The notes beneath the pieces were generated by a model that had not been told where the DNA came from, ran no database searches, and saw only the letters and a list, made by a program, of their open reading frames with translations. 64,000 nucleotides of DNA from Bog-473 sp963753115 (lineage in GTDB: Bacteria > Actinomycetota > Acidimicrobiia > Acidimicrobiales > RAAP-2). The translations under genes and the position numbers were made by a program. Below, one piece after another: positions 19,437-26,858 of this stretch (its first letter is position 1; every line of letters begins with the position of its first letter). Where the stretch lies: positions 40,322 through 104,321 of the forward strand of contig CAVWBB010000024.1 of NCBI GenBank assembly GCA_963753115.1, written 5' to 3'.

Positions 19437-19530
19437 ACTCCGTCCACCCCCAGCAAGTTGACCGTGGCGATGCTGCCGCCGCCGACCAGATGGGCCAGCG
19501 CCACTCTGGCCCCGTCGACCTGGCGTCCCC
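19437..19530 (-). pseudogene. second thiolase-tail-like remnant
   Basis: The minus strand reads RQVDGARVALAHLVGGG then SIATVNLLGVDGVGAE, similar to the C-terminus of thiolase/SCP-x-like proteins. It aligns at roughly 80% by eye, with a few indels, to 17268-17350 (shared blocks CCGACTCC, GTTGACCGT, GCGATGCTGCCGC, CCGTCGACC). There is no upstream thiolase body, so this is a fragment. The two copies flank the GH43-like gene in the same orientation. Confidence 0.4.
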
Positions 19531-19553
19531 CGATACAAAGGCGGGGTTCACGG

Positions 19554-19583
19554 CGAATCTCCTCTCAGGCTCCAGTTCAGAGG
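19554..19583. repeat. second copy of the tRNA-3'-end-like core
   Basis: The 19-base cgaatctcctctcaggctc is identical to 16854-16872, and TCAGAGG follows at nearly the same distance in both copies. The rest of the tRNA-like sequence is not present here. It ends at the stop codon of the hydrolase-cyclase gene (19577-19579). Confidence 0.6.
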
Positions 19584-20929
19584 GTTGTGTGGCCTGATTG
19601 TGCAGCACAGAACAGTCGCCAGCTCCCGGGGACACCTTTCAGCGCGTGTTCGCCGCGATCCTGAAACTCAATGCCCGAGCCAACGACGAGATCCTTCACG
19701 GTGCTCGATACGAAGACTGTTCCTGGGGACGCCGCCGCACCCACCCGAGCGGCGATGTGCACGGCGAGGCCGCCGAGATCCTTGCCTCTCACCTCGCACT
19801 CACCCGTGTGGAGACCCACGCGGAGCTCGATACCGAGGGCTCGGGTGGCATTGATGATCGCCTGGCCACAACGGATGGCTCGAGCCGGACCATCGAATGA
19901 AGCGACAAAGCCGTCTCCCGTCGTGTTGATCTCCCGTCCTCGAAAGATCCGCAGTTGTTCGCGGACCATTTGGTCATGGCTATCCAACAGGGATCGCCAC
20001 CGTTGATCTCCCAGCGCGGCTGCGCGTTCGGTTGATCCGACAATGTCGGTGAAGAGAACAGAGACCAATACGCGGTCGATGTCGGTTGTCGGTCTCGTAC
20101 CCGTCAAGAATTCGGCCACTTCGTCGAACACGATGTCCCGCTGGCCGAAGATCAACATGTCCTGGCCCGGTAGGGCGACAAATTTGGATCCCTCAATGTG
20201 CTCGGCGACGTACCGCCCCATGGCGATGGGCAAAAAGCTTGGATTGTCAGCGCTCAGGACAAGTGTGGGTGCTCGGACGAGCGGGAGCACCGGTCGAACA
20301 TCGAGGTTCCGAAGCAGGTAGTCGTACTGCGCCGCCGCGGTTCTCGGGGTGACCGACGCCCGGAAGAGCGGAGCCAGGGCATCGCGACGAGCGGCGTCTT
20401 CTGCACCGGCTGCACCGGCAACCGAGAGGAACTCCGGTGTTCCCCAGTGGGTTCGGATGAACGCAACAACGAAATCGAGCGCCTCAGGTGTGAAACCGAT
20501 CGGATAGTCGTCCGCGACGAGATAGCGGGCAGAGGTGTTGCACAGCACGAGGGAATCGACCCGTTCGGGATGTGTGGCGGCGTAAAGGACCGCGATCGGT
20601 CCGCCGTCGACCGTCGCCAGAATGGATGACCGTTCGGACCCCACCGCGTTGAGCACGCTCTCGATGTCTTCTGTCCACTCCTCCCAGGTTGGGATGGCGC
20701 TCCGCGGCACACCGTCAGATGCCCCAGTGCCTCGTCGATCGAAGACGATCAAGCGGCGCAACGACGCCAGCTGTTGGAGGAAGTCGGCAATGTCGGGGTT
20801 CTCCCACGCCATCTCGACGTGGTTGCCGAGCCCGTTGAAGAAGAGAAGGTCGGAGGGTCCCTCTCCGAGCACCTGGTAGGCAACGTCAGCATCCCCGACG
20901 GCGACGTACTTGGTGCCCGGACGGCTCAT
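19577..20929 (-). CDS. alpha/beta hydrolase-class III adenylate cyclase fusion
   Basis: Cytoplasmic protein of 450 aa. Residues ~10-265 are an alpha/beta hydrolase domain (VAYQVLGEGPSDLLFFNG, VFDRRGTGASD). Residues ~275-440 are a class III nucleotide cyclase (VLFTDIVGST, INTTGDGFVASFDGPARAI, ELRVGLHTGECEV, GLAVHIAARVGA) carrying both metal-binding Asp residues. Such fusions are frequent in actinobacteria and make cAMP in response to an unknown ligand. At the nucleophile elbow the usual GxSxG reads ATVDGGP, so Ser is replaced by Asp and ester hydrolysis is unlikely; the domain is probably a sensor. ATG 20929 gives the family N-terminus MSRPGTKYVAVGD. The 3' end touches the attachment-site-like repeat. 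Confidence 0.85.
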   Translation of the reverse strand: MSRPGTKYVAVGDADVAYQVLGEGPSDLLFFNGLGNHVEMAWENPDIADFLQQLASLRRLIVFDRRGTGASDGVPRSAIPTWEEWTEDIESVLNAVGSERSSILATVDGGPIAVLYAATHPERVDSLVLCNTSARYLVADDYPIGFTPEALDFVVAFIRTHWGTPEFLSVAGAAGAEDAARRDALAPLFRASVTPRTAAAQYDYLLRNLDVRPVLPLVRAPTLVLSADNPSFLPIAMGRYVAEHIEGSKFVALPGQDMLIFGQRDIVFDEVAEFLTGTRPTTDIDRVLVSVLFTDIVGSTERAAALGDQRWRSLLDSHDQMVREQLRIFRGREINTTGDGFVASFDGPARAIRCGQAIINATRALGIELRVGLHTGECEVRGKDLGGLAVHIAARVGAAASPGTVFVSSTVKDLVVGSGIEFQDRGEHALKGVPGSWRLFCAAQSGHTTL

Positions 20930-21134
20930 GAGACATACAGTCTGACCCCCGGCCCAGCGCAATGCCGAATCTTCTCGGCGAGGCTTCGTCGCCACGATCC
21001 AACTTCCGAACTGTTCGACGAGCCATGACGATTGGCGCCCGAGTCATCCAACAGGCCGACGTGTCCAACCGCTCATCGTTCGAGCGACGGCGCCGCCATT
21101 TTTGGCGGGCGACGAGCAGCGAGTGCGCGACCTC

Positions 21135-21644
21135 TCAGAAAGGTGGGCCCAGCACTCGAAGGCGATACGAGGGGGCGATGCAGTCTTGCTCGAAAGAGAA
21201 CCAGCACGTCAGGAGGGGCATCGTCATCGGTCCGTGTTCCTGTTCGACGGTGACCTCCGGGCCGACGCGGCGCCATCCCAGTCGTTGGTAAAAGGGCAGA
21301 CGGATCTCACGGCAGAAAAGAAGGGCAAAGGGTCGTCCTGTCATCTGCATGCGGTCGGTCGTCTCTTGGACCAGACGAGCGCCGATGCCTTGTCCTCGCA
21401 GTGAGGGGTGAACCATGACACTGCCTAGGCCAACTCCCGGGATGCGAACGCCGTCCGCCTCCACGTCGATGAAGAGGTATCCGGCATGGGCGACGAGTCG
21501 TCCGGCCTCCGAGAAGCACACCTGATGGTCTTTTGGCGCCCATGAGATGGCCAGATGGTCTGTTCCGTACGGGTCCGACTCTCCATCGGAGAGTCGGGCT
21601 GCCTCCCCCTCGGAAAAGGTCGAGGTTTCGGTGATCTCGATCAA
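21135..21644 (-). CDS. GNAT-family N-acetyltransferase
   Basis: Soluble acetyl-CoA-dependent acyltransferase of 169 aa. Strand 4 and the acetyl-CoA loop are visible as GVGLGSVMVHPSLRGQGIG (R/QxxGxG/A motif), followed by LFCREIRLPFYQRLGWRRVG, a typical GNAT C-terminal fold. The acceptor substrate is unknown. It is a single gene on the minus strand between the cyclase and the secreted protein. Confidence 0.8.
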   Translation of the reverse strand: MIEITETSTFSEGEAARLSDGESDPYGTDHLAISWAPKDHQVCFSEAGRLVAHAGYLFIDVEADGVRIPGVGLGSVMVHPSLRGQGIGARLVQETTDRMQMTGRPFALLFCREIRLPFYQRLGWRRVGPEVTVEQEHGPMTMPLLTCWFSFEQDCIAPSYRLRVLGPPF

Positions 21645-21711
21645 GCGACGACAGTAGCAAGGTTGTTCTTGCCGGTTCCGGCATTGCGGATAGGTCGGTC
21701 ACGACCTCCCC

Positions 21712-22647
21712 TCAGCCGCGTCCACCCGTTCGTTTGTACTCGTAGACGGTTGTCATGAGAATGCAGGAACTCGGCTGAATCACCTCGACCCGCAGAATGC
21801 CGGTGGATGCGTCGAAGTCAACCCCCTCCGCTTCGAACGTGCCGGAACAGGTGCTCTCTTGCGGGATCGCTCCCAGGTCCACCACGTGGCCCTTGACGCT
21901 GGCGCCGTGCAACGACGCAGGCAGATCAACCTCCAGGAGCGGCTTCTCGTTGGGAAAGAGCGTTCGTGAGTCGTCGTCGGAGGCACAGATCAGTCTGGCT
22001 GGGGCCACGAAGTCGCACCCTTGGATGTCGTTCACTTTGTGATCGAGCTTGATGTAGCCGGCGAGGCGAAGCGAGCGGCCGTGGCGGGGTGTCCGGTGGT
22101 TGAGGAGAGGTGTGGGGTAGATCTGCAGGTGGCTCATCGTGTCCCACTCACCGGCGACCATCCATTGGGTATCCGGCGAGATGGTGACGAACGAGTTGTT
22201 GTACTCCTCGCCCGGCACGAGGGTGTGGAGGTACTCCGAGCTGTCGCCATCCGGGGTCGTGACGAGGAACATCTTCGAGTTCCCGGAGCTCGGTCCTTGA
22301 TAGGCATCGAAGACATAGCCGCGTACGGAGTCGGGGTCCCCGATATGACTCCAGCCCTCTGTCTTGAGATTGCTCGGTACAGACTGGAGCCCTCGGTACA
22401 GCTCGGAGGTGCCGTGAGGAGGTGCGAGGACGGTCGCCACGCCTTCGCCAGCGGCGAGTGTGTTCTGGTCGGAACTCCCCACCTGCGTCCAGCCGGTGAT
22501 GCCGTCAGTACTGGCCGGCGCGGCCTGACCGACGGTTCCGGCCGCAGCGCCCGCGCCCGCACCCGCACCTGTGGCCCAGAAGAGTGCGGTGCAGGCCACG
22601 AGGAGCACGAACCACTCCACCTTCCGAGTCTCCGGTGCGCGTCTCAT
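21712..22647 (-). CDS. secreted protein of unknown function
   Basis: Precursor of 311 aa. The start at 22647 is supported by a GAGGAGC ribosome-binding site. The signal sequence runs over about residues 10-35 (VEWFVLLVACTALFWATGAG), then an Ala/Gly-rich linker. The mature part has repeated WTQVGSS…, FLVTTPDGDSS and FVTISPDTQWMVAGEWD segments suggesting a beta-propeller, with paired Cys residues (GCDFVAPARLICAS; STCSGTFEAEG) that may form disulphides. No enzyme family is recognised. Confidence 0.65.
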   Translation of the reverse strand: MRRAPETRKVEWFVLLVACTALFWATGAGAGAGAAAGTVGQAAPASTDGITGWTQVGSSDQNTLAAGEGVATVLAPPHGTSELYRGLQSVPSNLKTEGWSHIGDPDSVRGYVFDAYQGPSSGNSKMFLVTTPDGDSSEYLHTLVPGEEYNNSFVTISPDTQWMVAGEWDTMSHLQIYPTPLLNHRTPRHGRSLRLAGYIKLDHKVNDIQGCDFVAPARLICASDDDSRTLFPNEKPLLEVDLPASLHGASVKGHVVDLGAIPQESTCSGTFEAEGVDFDASTGILRVEVIQPSSCILMTTVYEYKRTGGRG

Positions 22648-22711
22648 GTGGCTTGCTCCTCTGTCCTCCGTCGAAGGCGTTCGTGGTCTGCCTGAGGCGG
22701 TCGAGGGCGCG

Positions 22712-23125
22712 TCACTCGTCAACTCGTGCGATGGTCCTCCCCGGCATGGGCTCCGCCAGCGCCGTCCGCCATGGAGGTGCACCGAAGGGGTCCGCGAAGT
22801 ATTGCGTCTCGTGGGCCACAGCATCGTTCACGAACTCCATGATGCTGACGGAGTAGCTCGGGGCCCCGTCGTAGGTGATGACGCACTCGGACACCCACAG
22901 GTCTCCGCCGCCACTGATCCGGAGCACGGTGAAGTGCCGATTCGCGGGATGTGCCCCTCGTTGCGCCGCGATCGCGTCGCGGCCGCGGAACCGCTCACCT
23001 GACTGCGGATAGTCGAGGATGCCGTCCTCGCTGTAGATGGCATGCTCGACCTCACTCTCTCCGCTCTCCGATGCCCGCCAGTGCTCCTCGATGGCAGCTC
23101 TCTTGTGACTGTCCGTGTTCAGCAT
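22712..23125 (-). CDS. SnoaL/NTF2-like protein
   Basis: Small alpha+beta barrel protein of 137 aa. It has AIEEHWRASESG, then HAIYSEDGILDYPQSGERFRGRDAIAAQR, ITYDGAPSYSVSIMEF and ETQYFADPF, which match the nuclear-transport-factor-2-like (SnoaL) fold used by polyketide cyclases, isomerases and many uncharacterised proteins. Start ATG 23125 removes an unsupported upstream extension. It sits 64 bp upstream of the secreted-protein gene on the same strand, so the two could be co-transcribed. No substrate can be assigned. Confidence 0.7.
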   Translation of the reverse strand: MLNTDSHKRAAIEEHWRASESGESEVEHAIYSEDGILDYPQSGERFRGRDAIAAQRGAHPANRHFTVLRISGGGDLWVSECVITYDGAPSYSVSIMEFVNDAVAHETQYFADPFGAPPWRTALAEPMPGRTIARVDE

Positions 23126-23269
23126 CGGGCCTCGGTTCGTGTCAGCCGAAGCCTGGGATCCTAGGGAGACGAGGGCGGCCTGGAAAGGGCGAGCTTCAGC
23201 CAGGAGCCGGCATCCCTGCCATACGGCACGCTGGGAGATCATCCAAGTCCAAGTCCCCTTCTTCGGCAC

Positions 23270-23371
23270 GCCAGCGACCGCGGCATCTTCAACTACGGCG
23301 ATGCAGCCTTCTACGGCTCGACCGGCTCCATCGTGCTGAACAAGCCCGTCGTCGAGATGGCCGCGGGCTGA
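23270..23371 (+). pseudogene. orphan end of a YWLVASDGGIF-repeat protein
   Basis: Encodes ASDRGIFNYGDAAFYGSTG then SIVLNKPVVEMAAG and a stop, one repeat unit with the terminal sequence of such proteins but no start codon or upstream body. It is closely related to the repeats at 18640-19356 about 4 kb away and has the same orientation. Confidence 0.7.
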
Positions 23372-23503
23372 TCGTCAGCTGAGGGGCTTCGGGGACCAGG
23401 TTCTCGATCCGGGACTCGTTCTCGACCCGGGCCGATGCTTTCCGGCGGAAGCATCGCCGCTGGGCAGTTCCGGAATGTTGCCTTCCGCTTCTGTTAGCCT
23501 AAC

Positions 23504-23520
23504 CGGAACACCACGTTCCG
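23504..23520. promoter_or_regulatory. perfect dyad, candidate TetR operator
   Basis: CGGAACaccacGTTCCG is a perfect 6-bp inverted repeat with a 5-bp spacer, 20 bp before the MFS transporter ATG. A further palindrome, GTTAGCCTAAC, lies immediately upstream (23493-23503). Because a TetR gene follows the transporter, these are the natural places for autoregulatory binding. Confidence 0.5.
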
Positions 23521-23540
23521 TCTCTGGCGATCGGATCTTC

Positions 23541-25010
23541 ATGGCGAGAAGACAGACCAACTACACGCTCAGCTTCGCCGTACTCGGCACCGCCGCGCTC
23601 GCGTTCAGTCTGCTGCAGTCCCTGATCATCCCGGCCATCCCGCAGCTCGAGCAGACGTTGCACACGTCGGAGAGCGGGGCGAGCTGGTTGCTCACGGCGT
23701 ACCTGCTCAGCGCCGCCATCGCCACGCCGATCCTGGGCCGGGTGGGCGACATGCTCGGCAAGGAGAAGATCATCGTCGCGGTGCTGATCGCCCTCACGGT
23801 GGGGTCGTTGCTGAGTGCGCTGGCGACCAGCCTCCCTCTGATGCTGGTCGGCCGCGTGATCCAGGGCACGGGCGGTGCGATCTTCCCTCTGGCCTTCGGG
23901 ATCATCCGTGACGAATTTCCGGCCGAGCGCGTGGCGGGTGCCATCGGCGTCATGTCGGCCATCCTCGGCGCCGGCGCCGGCGCCGGCATTGTGCTGGCCG
24001 GTCCGATCCTCGTGCACCTGAACTACCACTGGCTGTTCTGGATCCCGATGATCATGTCTGCCGTCGCGACGATCGCCACCTTCGTGTTCGTGCCCGAGTC
24101 GCCCGTACGGGCGCCGGGCCGCATCAACTGGCTCGGGGCGTTCTTGATGTCGGCCTGGCTGGTGACCGGGCTGCTGGCCATTTCGTACGCACCGACGTGG
24201 GGGTGGGGCAACACGTCGGTCCTCGGCCTGCTCGCCGCCACCGCTGTCCTCATCGTGATCTGGGCCATTTCGGAGAACCGCTCCACGTCACCGCTCGTCG
24301 ACATGAAGATGATGCGCATTCCCGCGGTGTGGAGCACCAACCTGGCCGCCCTGCTCTTCGGGTTCGGCATGTTCGCCATGTTCGTGACCCTGCCGCAGTT
24401 CACCGAGACGCCGACCCACGTCGGCTACGGGTTCGGGGCGTCGGTCACCCAGTCCGGCCTCTACCTGGCGCCGTTCGCCGCCGCCATGGTGATCTTCGCC
24501 CCCATGACCGGGCGCCTTTCGAAGGCGTTCGGCTCGAAGATGGTCCTGATCGCCGGATCACTGTTCTGCGCGTCGAGCTACCTGCTCCTGTTGCTGGACC
24601 ACACGCAGCAATGGTCGATCTACGCCGCGACCGGGCTCCTCGGCATCGGGATCGCTCTCGGGTTCGCCAGCATGGCGAACCTGATCATTGAGGCGGTGCC
24701 GGCCGAGCAGACCGGCGTGGCGACCGGCATGAACACCAACATCCGCAACATCGGCGCCGCCCTGGGAAGTGGGATCGCCACCAGCCTGGTGGTCAGCGGC
24801 CTGCTGCCCGACGGGTTCCCCAAGCAGCACGGCTACATGCTGGCCTTCGCCGTCAGCGGTCTGGCACTGGTGGTGGCCGCCCTCGCCGCCTTGACCATCC
24901 CGAAGCGGACGACGGCGTCCATCGTCGAGCGTGAGCCGCACCCGGCCCTCACGGCGGAGGCCGAGGTCATCGTGGGCGCCATCGCCTTCGGTCCCGAGGA
25001 CCTGGCATGA
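23541..25010 (+). CDS. MFS drug-efflux transporter, EmrB/QacA (DHA2) type
   Basis: Proton-coupled exporter of 489 aa in the cytoplasmic membrane. Features are LIIPAIPQLEQTL in helix 1, SWLLTAYLLSAAIATPILGRVGDMLG (motif A loop GRVGDMLGKEK), RVIQGTGGAIFPLAFGIIRDEF (motif B) and GAGAGAGIVLAGPIL (motif C, antiporter signature), then about seven more helices, giving the 14-helix DHA2 layout. Start ATG 23541 lies just downstream of a dyad. It is coupled to a TetR gene by an ATGA overlap. Multidrug or metabolite export is likely; the substrate is unknown. Confidence 0.88.
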   Translation: MARRQTNYTLSFAVLGTAALAFSLLQSLIIPAIPQLEQTLHTSESGASWLLTAYLLSAAIATPILGRVGDMLGKEKIIVAVLIALTVGSLLSALATSLPLMLVGRVIQGTGGAIFPLAFGIIRDEFPAERVAGAIGVMSAILGAGAGAGIVLAGPILVHLNYHWLFWIPMIMSAVATIATFVFVPESPVRAPGRINWLGAFLMSAWLVTGLLAISYAPTWGWGNTSVLGLLAATAVLIVIWAISENRSTSPLVDMKMMRIPAVWSTNLAALLFGFGMFAMFVTLPQFTETPTHVGYGFGASVTQSGLYLAPFAAAMVIFAPMTGRLSKAFGSKMVLIAGSLFCASSYLLLLLDHTQQWSIYAATGLLGIGIALGFASMANLIIEAVPAEQTGVATGMNTNIRNIGAALGSGIATSLVVSGLLPDGFPKQHGYMLAFAVSGLALVVAALAALTIPKRTTASIVEREPHPALTAEAEVIVGAIAFGPEDLA

Positions 25011-25675
25011 CGCAGCGGACCGTGTCCACCCCGCAGCGGGAGACCTCCGCCGCCACTGCTGCGCCCGAGCCGCGACCGCTGCGGCGCGACGCGGAGGTCA
25101 ACCTGAGCCGGATCCTGGCCGCGGCCCGCGACGTGTTTGCCGAAGAGGGTTACGACGCCTCCATGGAGGGCATCGCCGTCCGGGCCGAGGTCGGCGTCGG
25201 CACCCTCTACCGCCGGTTCCCCAACAAGGCCGACCTCCTCGACGCAGTGGTGGAGGCGGCCCAGGAGCGCAAGCGACAGATCGCTGAGGCGGTCCTCGCC
25301 GAGGTGACCCCCGCGGAGGGGGTCTTCGAGTTCGTGCGCCGCTGCATTGCGGTCCCGAGCTGTTGGCGGGCCACGATCTCGGCCCCACCGTGGCGCTCGA
25401 GCGGGACCGGACTCGGGAAGACGGCGCCGTTGCTCGCAGAGATCCTCGACCGGAGCCAGCGTGCAGGCGCGGTCCGTTCCGACATCGAGGTCGCCGACAT
25501 CGTGGTGGTGCTCATGGCGGTGCGATCCATCGCCGACGTCTGCGACACGAAGTCCTCCAAGCCGTCGTTGCGCTTCTTGGAGCTCGCCCTCGACGGGTTG
25601 CGTCCCGGGCACGAGCCGGTGGCCCACGACCCGCTGACCATCGCCCAGCTCGATCGGATCCTGCGCCAGCGCTGA
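25007..25675 (+). CDS. TetR-family repressor
   Basis: Regulator of 222 aa. After a flexible N-terminus the helix-turn-helix spans ~34-80 (ILAAARDVFAEEGYDASMEG, VRAEVGVGTLYRRFPNKADLL). The C-terminal helical domain ends with DRSQRAGAVRSDIEVADIVVVLMAVRSI, as in the TetR subgroup that guards MFS pumps. Overlap with the transporter stop (ATGA) predicts coupled translation and autoregulation. The stretch around residues 112-130 (PSCWRATISAPPWRSSG) is unusual for a helical ligand domain. Confidence 0.85.
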   Translation: MTQRTVSTPQRETSAATAAPEPRPLRRDAEVNLSRILAAARDVFAEEGYDASMEGIAVRAEVGVGTLYRRFPNKADLLDAVVEAAQERKRQIAEAVLAEVTPAEGVFEFVRRCIAVPSCWRATISAPPWRSSGTGLGKTAPLLAEILDRSQRAGAVRSDIEVADIVVVLMAVRSIADVCDTKSSKPSLRFLELALDGLRPGHEPVAHDPLTIAQLDRILRQR

Positions 25676-25704
25676 ACCCTGGCGCGGCGCGGGTCGCGCC
25701 GCCG

Positions 25705-26166
25705 TCAATCGAACGAATCGAGCGCGGCCACCACCGCTGCCAGCTCGTAGCGGAGATCCTCGGCGCGAGCCGGCTGGTAGAGCGGGCCCGTCCCGTCGGC
25801 CACGAGCAGGCGCAGCCGGGCCACCCCCTGCACGTCGACGGGTCCTGCGGCACTGAGGCGGCCGGCGATGCCGGCCAGTTGGGGCCGGACCCTGCGTACC
25901 GAGGGCTTGCACACCGGTGCGGTCAGGTGGCGCCCGGCCGCCTCCGAGGCGGCGACGATCCGCGTCAGGGTGCGCGCCAGCAGTCGACGTTGGGCCGGAG
26001 CGCAGAGGCGCGCCGCGTGGAGTGCGAGTGGGACGCTCGAATCCGGTGACGTCCCCGCAGCCAGCGCGGCGTCGAGTGCCGACGCCCGGGCCCGAACCGC
26101 CAGACGGTCCCGCCAGCGCACCCGACGGAGGCCGAGACCGCTTCCTTCTTCGAGCACCACGATCAT
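25705..26166 (-). CDS. conserved hypothetical protein
   Basis: Protein of 153 aa, start ATG 26166 (MIVVLEEGSGLGLRRVRWRD). It is rich in Ala, Arg and Leu, almost entirely helical, with no signal peptide or membrane segment. Similar short proteins that begin with a few beta residues and then ALDAALAAGTSPDSS… occur in actinobacteria without assigned function. It is divergent from the CGNR regulator with about 100 bp between starts. Confidence 0.55.
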   Translation of the reverse strand: MIVVLEEGSGLGLRRVRWRDRLAVRARASALDAALAAGTSPDSSVPLALHAARLCAPAQRRLLARTLTRIVAASEAAGRHLTAPVCKPSVRRVRPQLAGIAGRLSAAGPVDVQGVARLRLLVADGTGPLYQPARAEDLRYELAAVVAALDSFD

Positions 26167-26256
26167 GGGCGCTCCCGTGTTCGGTACGTGACCATCAAGA
26201 GCCATTATGGGCGTCACTGCCAGACCAGTCAAGAGGCTTTACCGGTCACTCATTGG

Positions 26257-26268
26257 TACAATGGTGGT
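26257..26268 (+). promoter_or_regulatory. -10 element for a leaderless CGNR mRNA
   Basis: TACAAT at 26257-26262 is six bases upstream of the GTG at 26269, the spacing seen for leaderless transcripts in actinobacteria. There is no Shine-Dalgarno sequence before that GTG. No clear -35 hexamer. Confidence 0.5.
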
Positions 26269-26853
26269 GTGGAACTTCCGAATTGGGTCCCGGACGAGGA
26301 GACAAAGCCCGCACCCATGCCGCTCCTGGTGCTCCAGTCCTTCGTGAACACCTGGGAGGGTGACTCGAACGTCGACCTGCTGGCGGATCCCGTCGACGGC
26401 CCGCGCTGGCTGCGCCAGGTGGGGCTGGCCGACGGCCCCGAGGTCGATCTGGCACGGGCCAGGGAGATCCGCGAGAGCATCAGGGCGTTGCTGGTGCACA
26501 ACGGCGCCGGCGAGCCCGTGGAGCCCGCCGACCTGCTGCCCTTGCGTTCGCTCGCCGACGCTGCCGACCTGCGGACCGTGGTGCGGGACGACGGGAGCGT
26601 TGACGTGCAGACCGGGGAGGGTGACCCGGCGGCCCTGGGCACACTGCTGTTGATCATCCGCGATGCACAGCGGGACGGCTCCTGGTCGCGGCTCAAGGCA
26701 TGCCGCAACCCGGACTGTCGCTGGGCCTACTACGACCGCTCCCATGCCGGCCGGGGGGCCTGGTGCGACATGGCCGTCTGCGGCAACCGGATGAAGAACC
26801 GGAATCTGCGGTCACGTCGTTCGGCGTCGAACGCGGCGGGCACGGGGGGTTGA
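26269..26853 (+). CDS. CGNR zinc-finger regulator
   Basis: Transcription-factor-like protein of about 194 aa. The N-terminal ABATE-type domain (LQSFVNTWEG…LADPVDGPRWLRQVG, then REIRESIRALL) is followed by a C-terminal zinc finger: LKACRNPDCRWAYYDRSHAG, WCDMAVCGNRMKNR. Four Cys and the CGNR signature are intact. The GTG start at 26269 is favoured by the promoter position; upstream codons lack family character. It is five bases ahead of scpB, so it may regulate or be co-expressed with it. Ligand unknown. Confidence 0.85.
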   Translation: MELPNWVPDEETKPAPMPLLVLQSFVNTWEGDSNVDLLADPVDGPRWLRQVGLADGPEVDLARAREIRESIRALLVHNGAGEPVEPADLLPLRSLADAADLRTVVRDDGSVDVQTGEGDPAALGTLLLIIRDAQRDGSWSRLKACRNPDCRWAYYDRSHAGRGAWCDMAVCGNRMKNRNLRSRRSASNAAGTGG

Positions 26854-26858
26854 GCGGC

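Noticed and set aside
25319..25420. Internal frameshift pair in the TetR gene
   Set aside because: The Pro/Trp-rich stretch is odd, but the length is normal and the frame is recovered without clear family sequence in the other frames.
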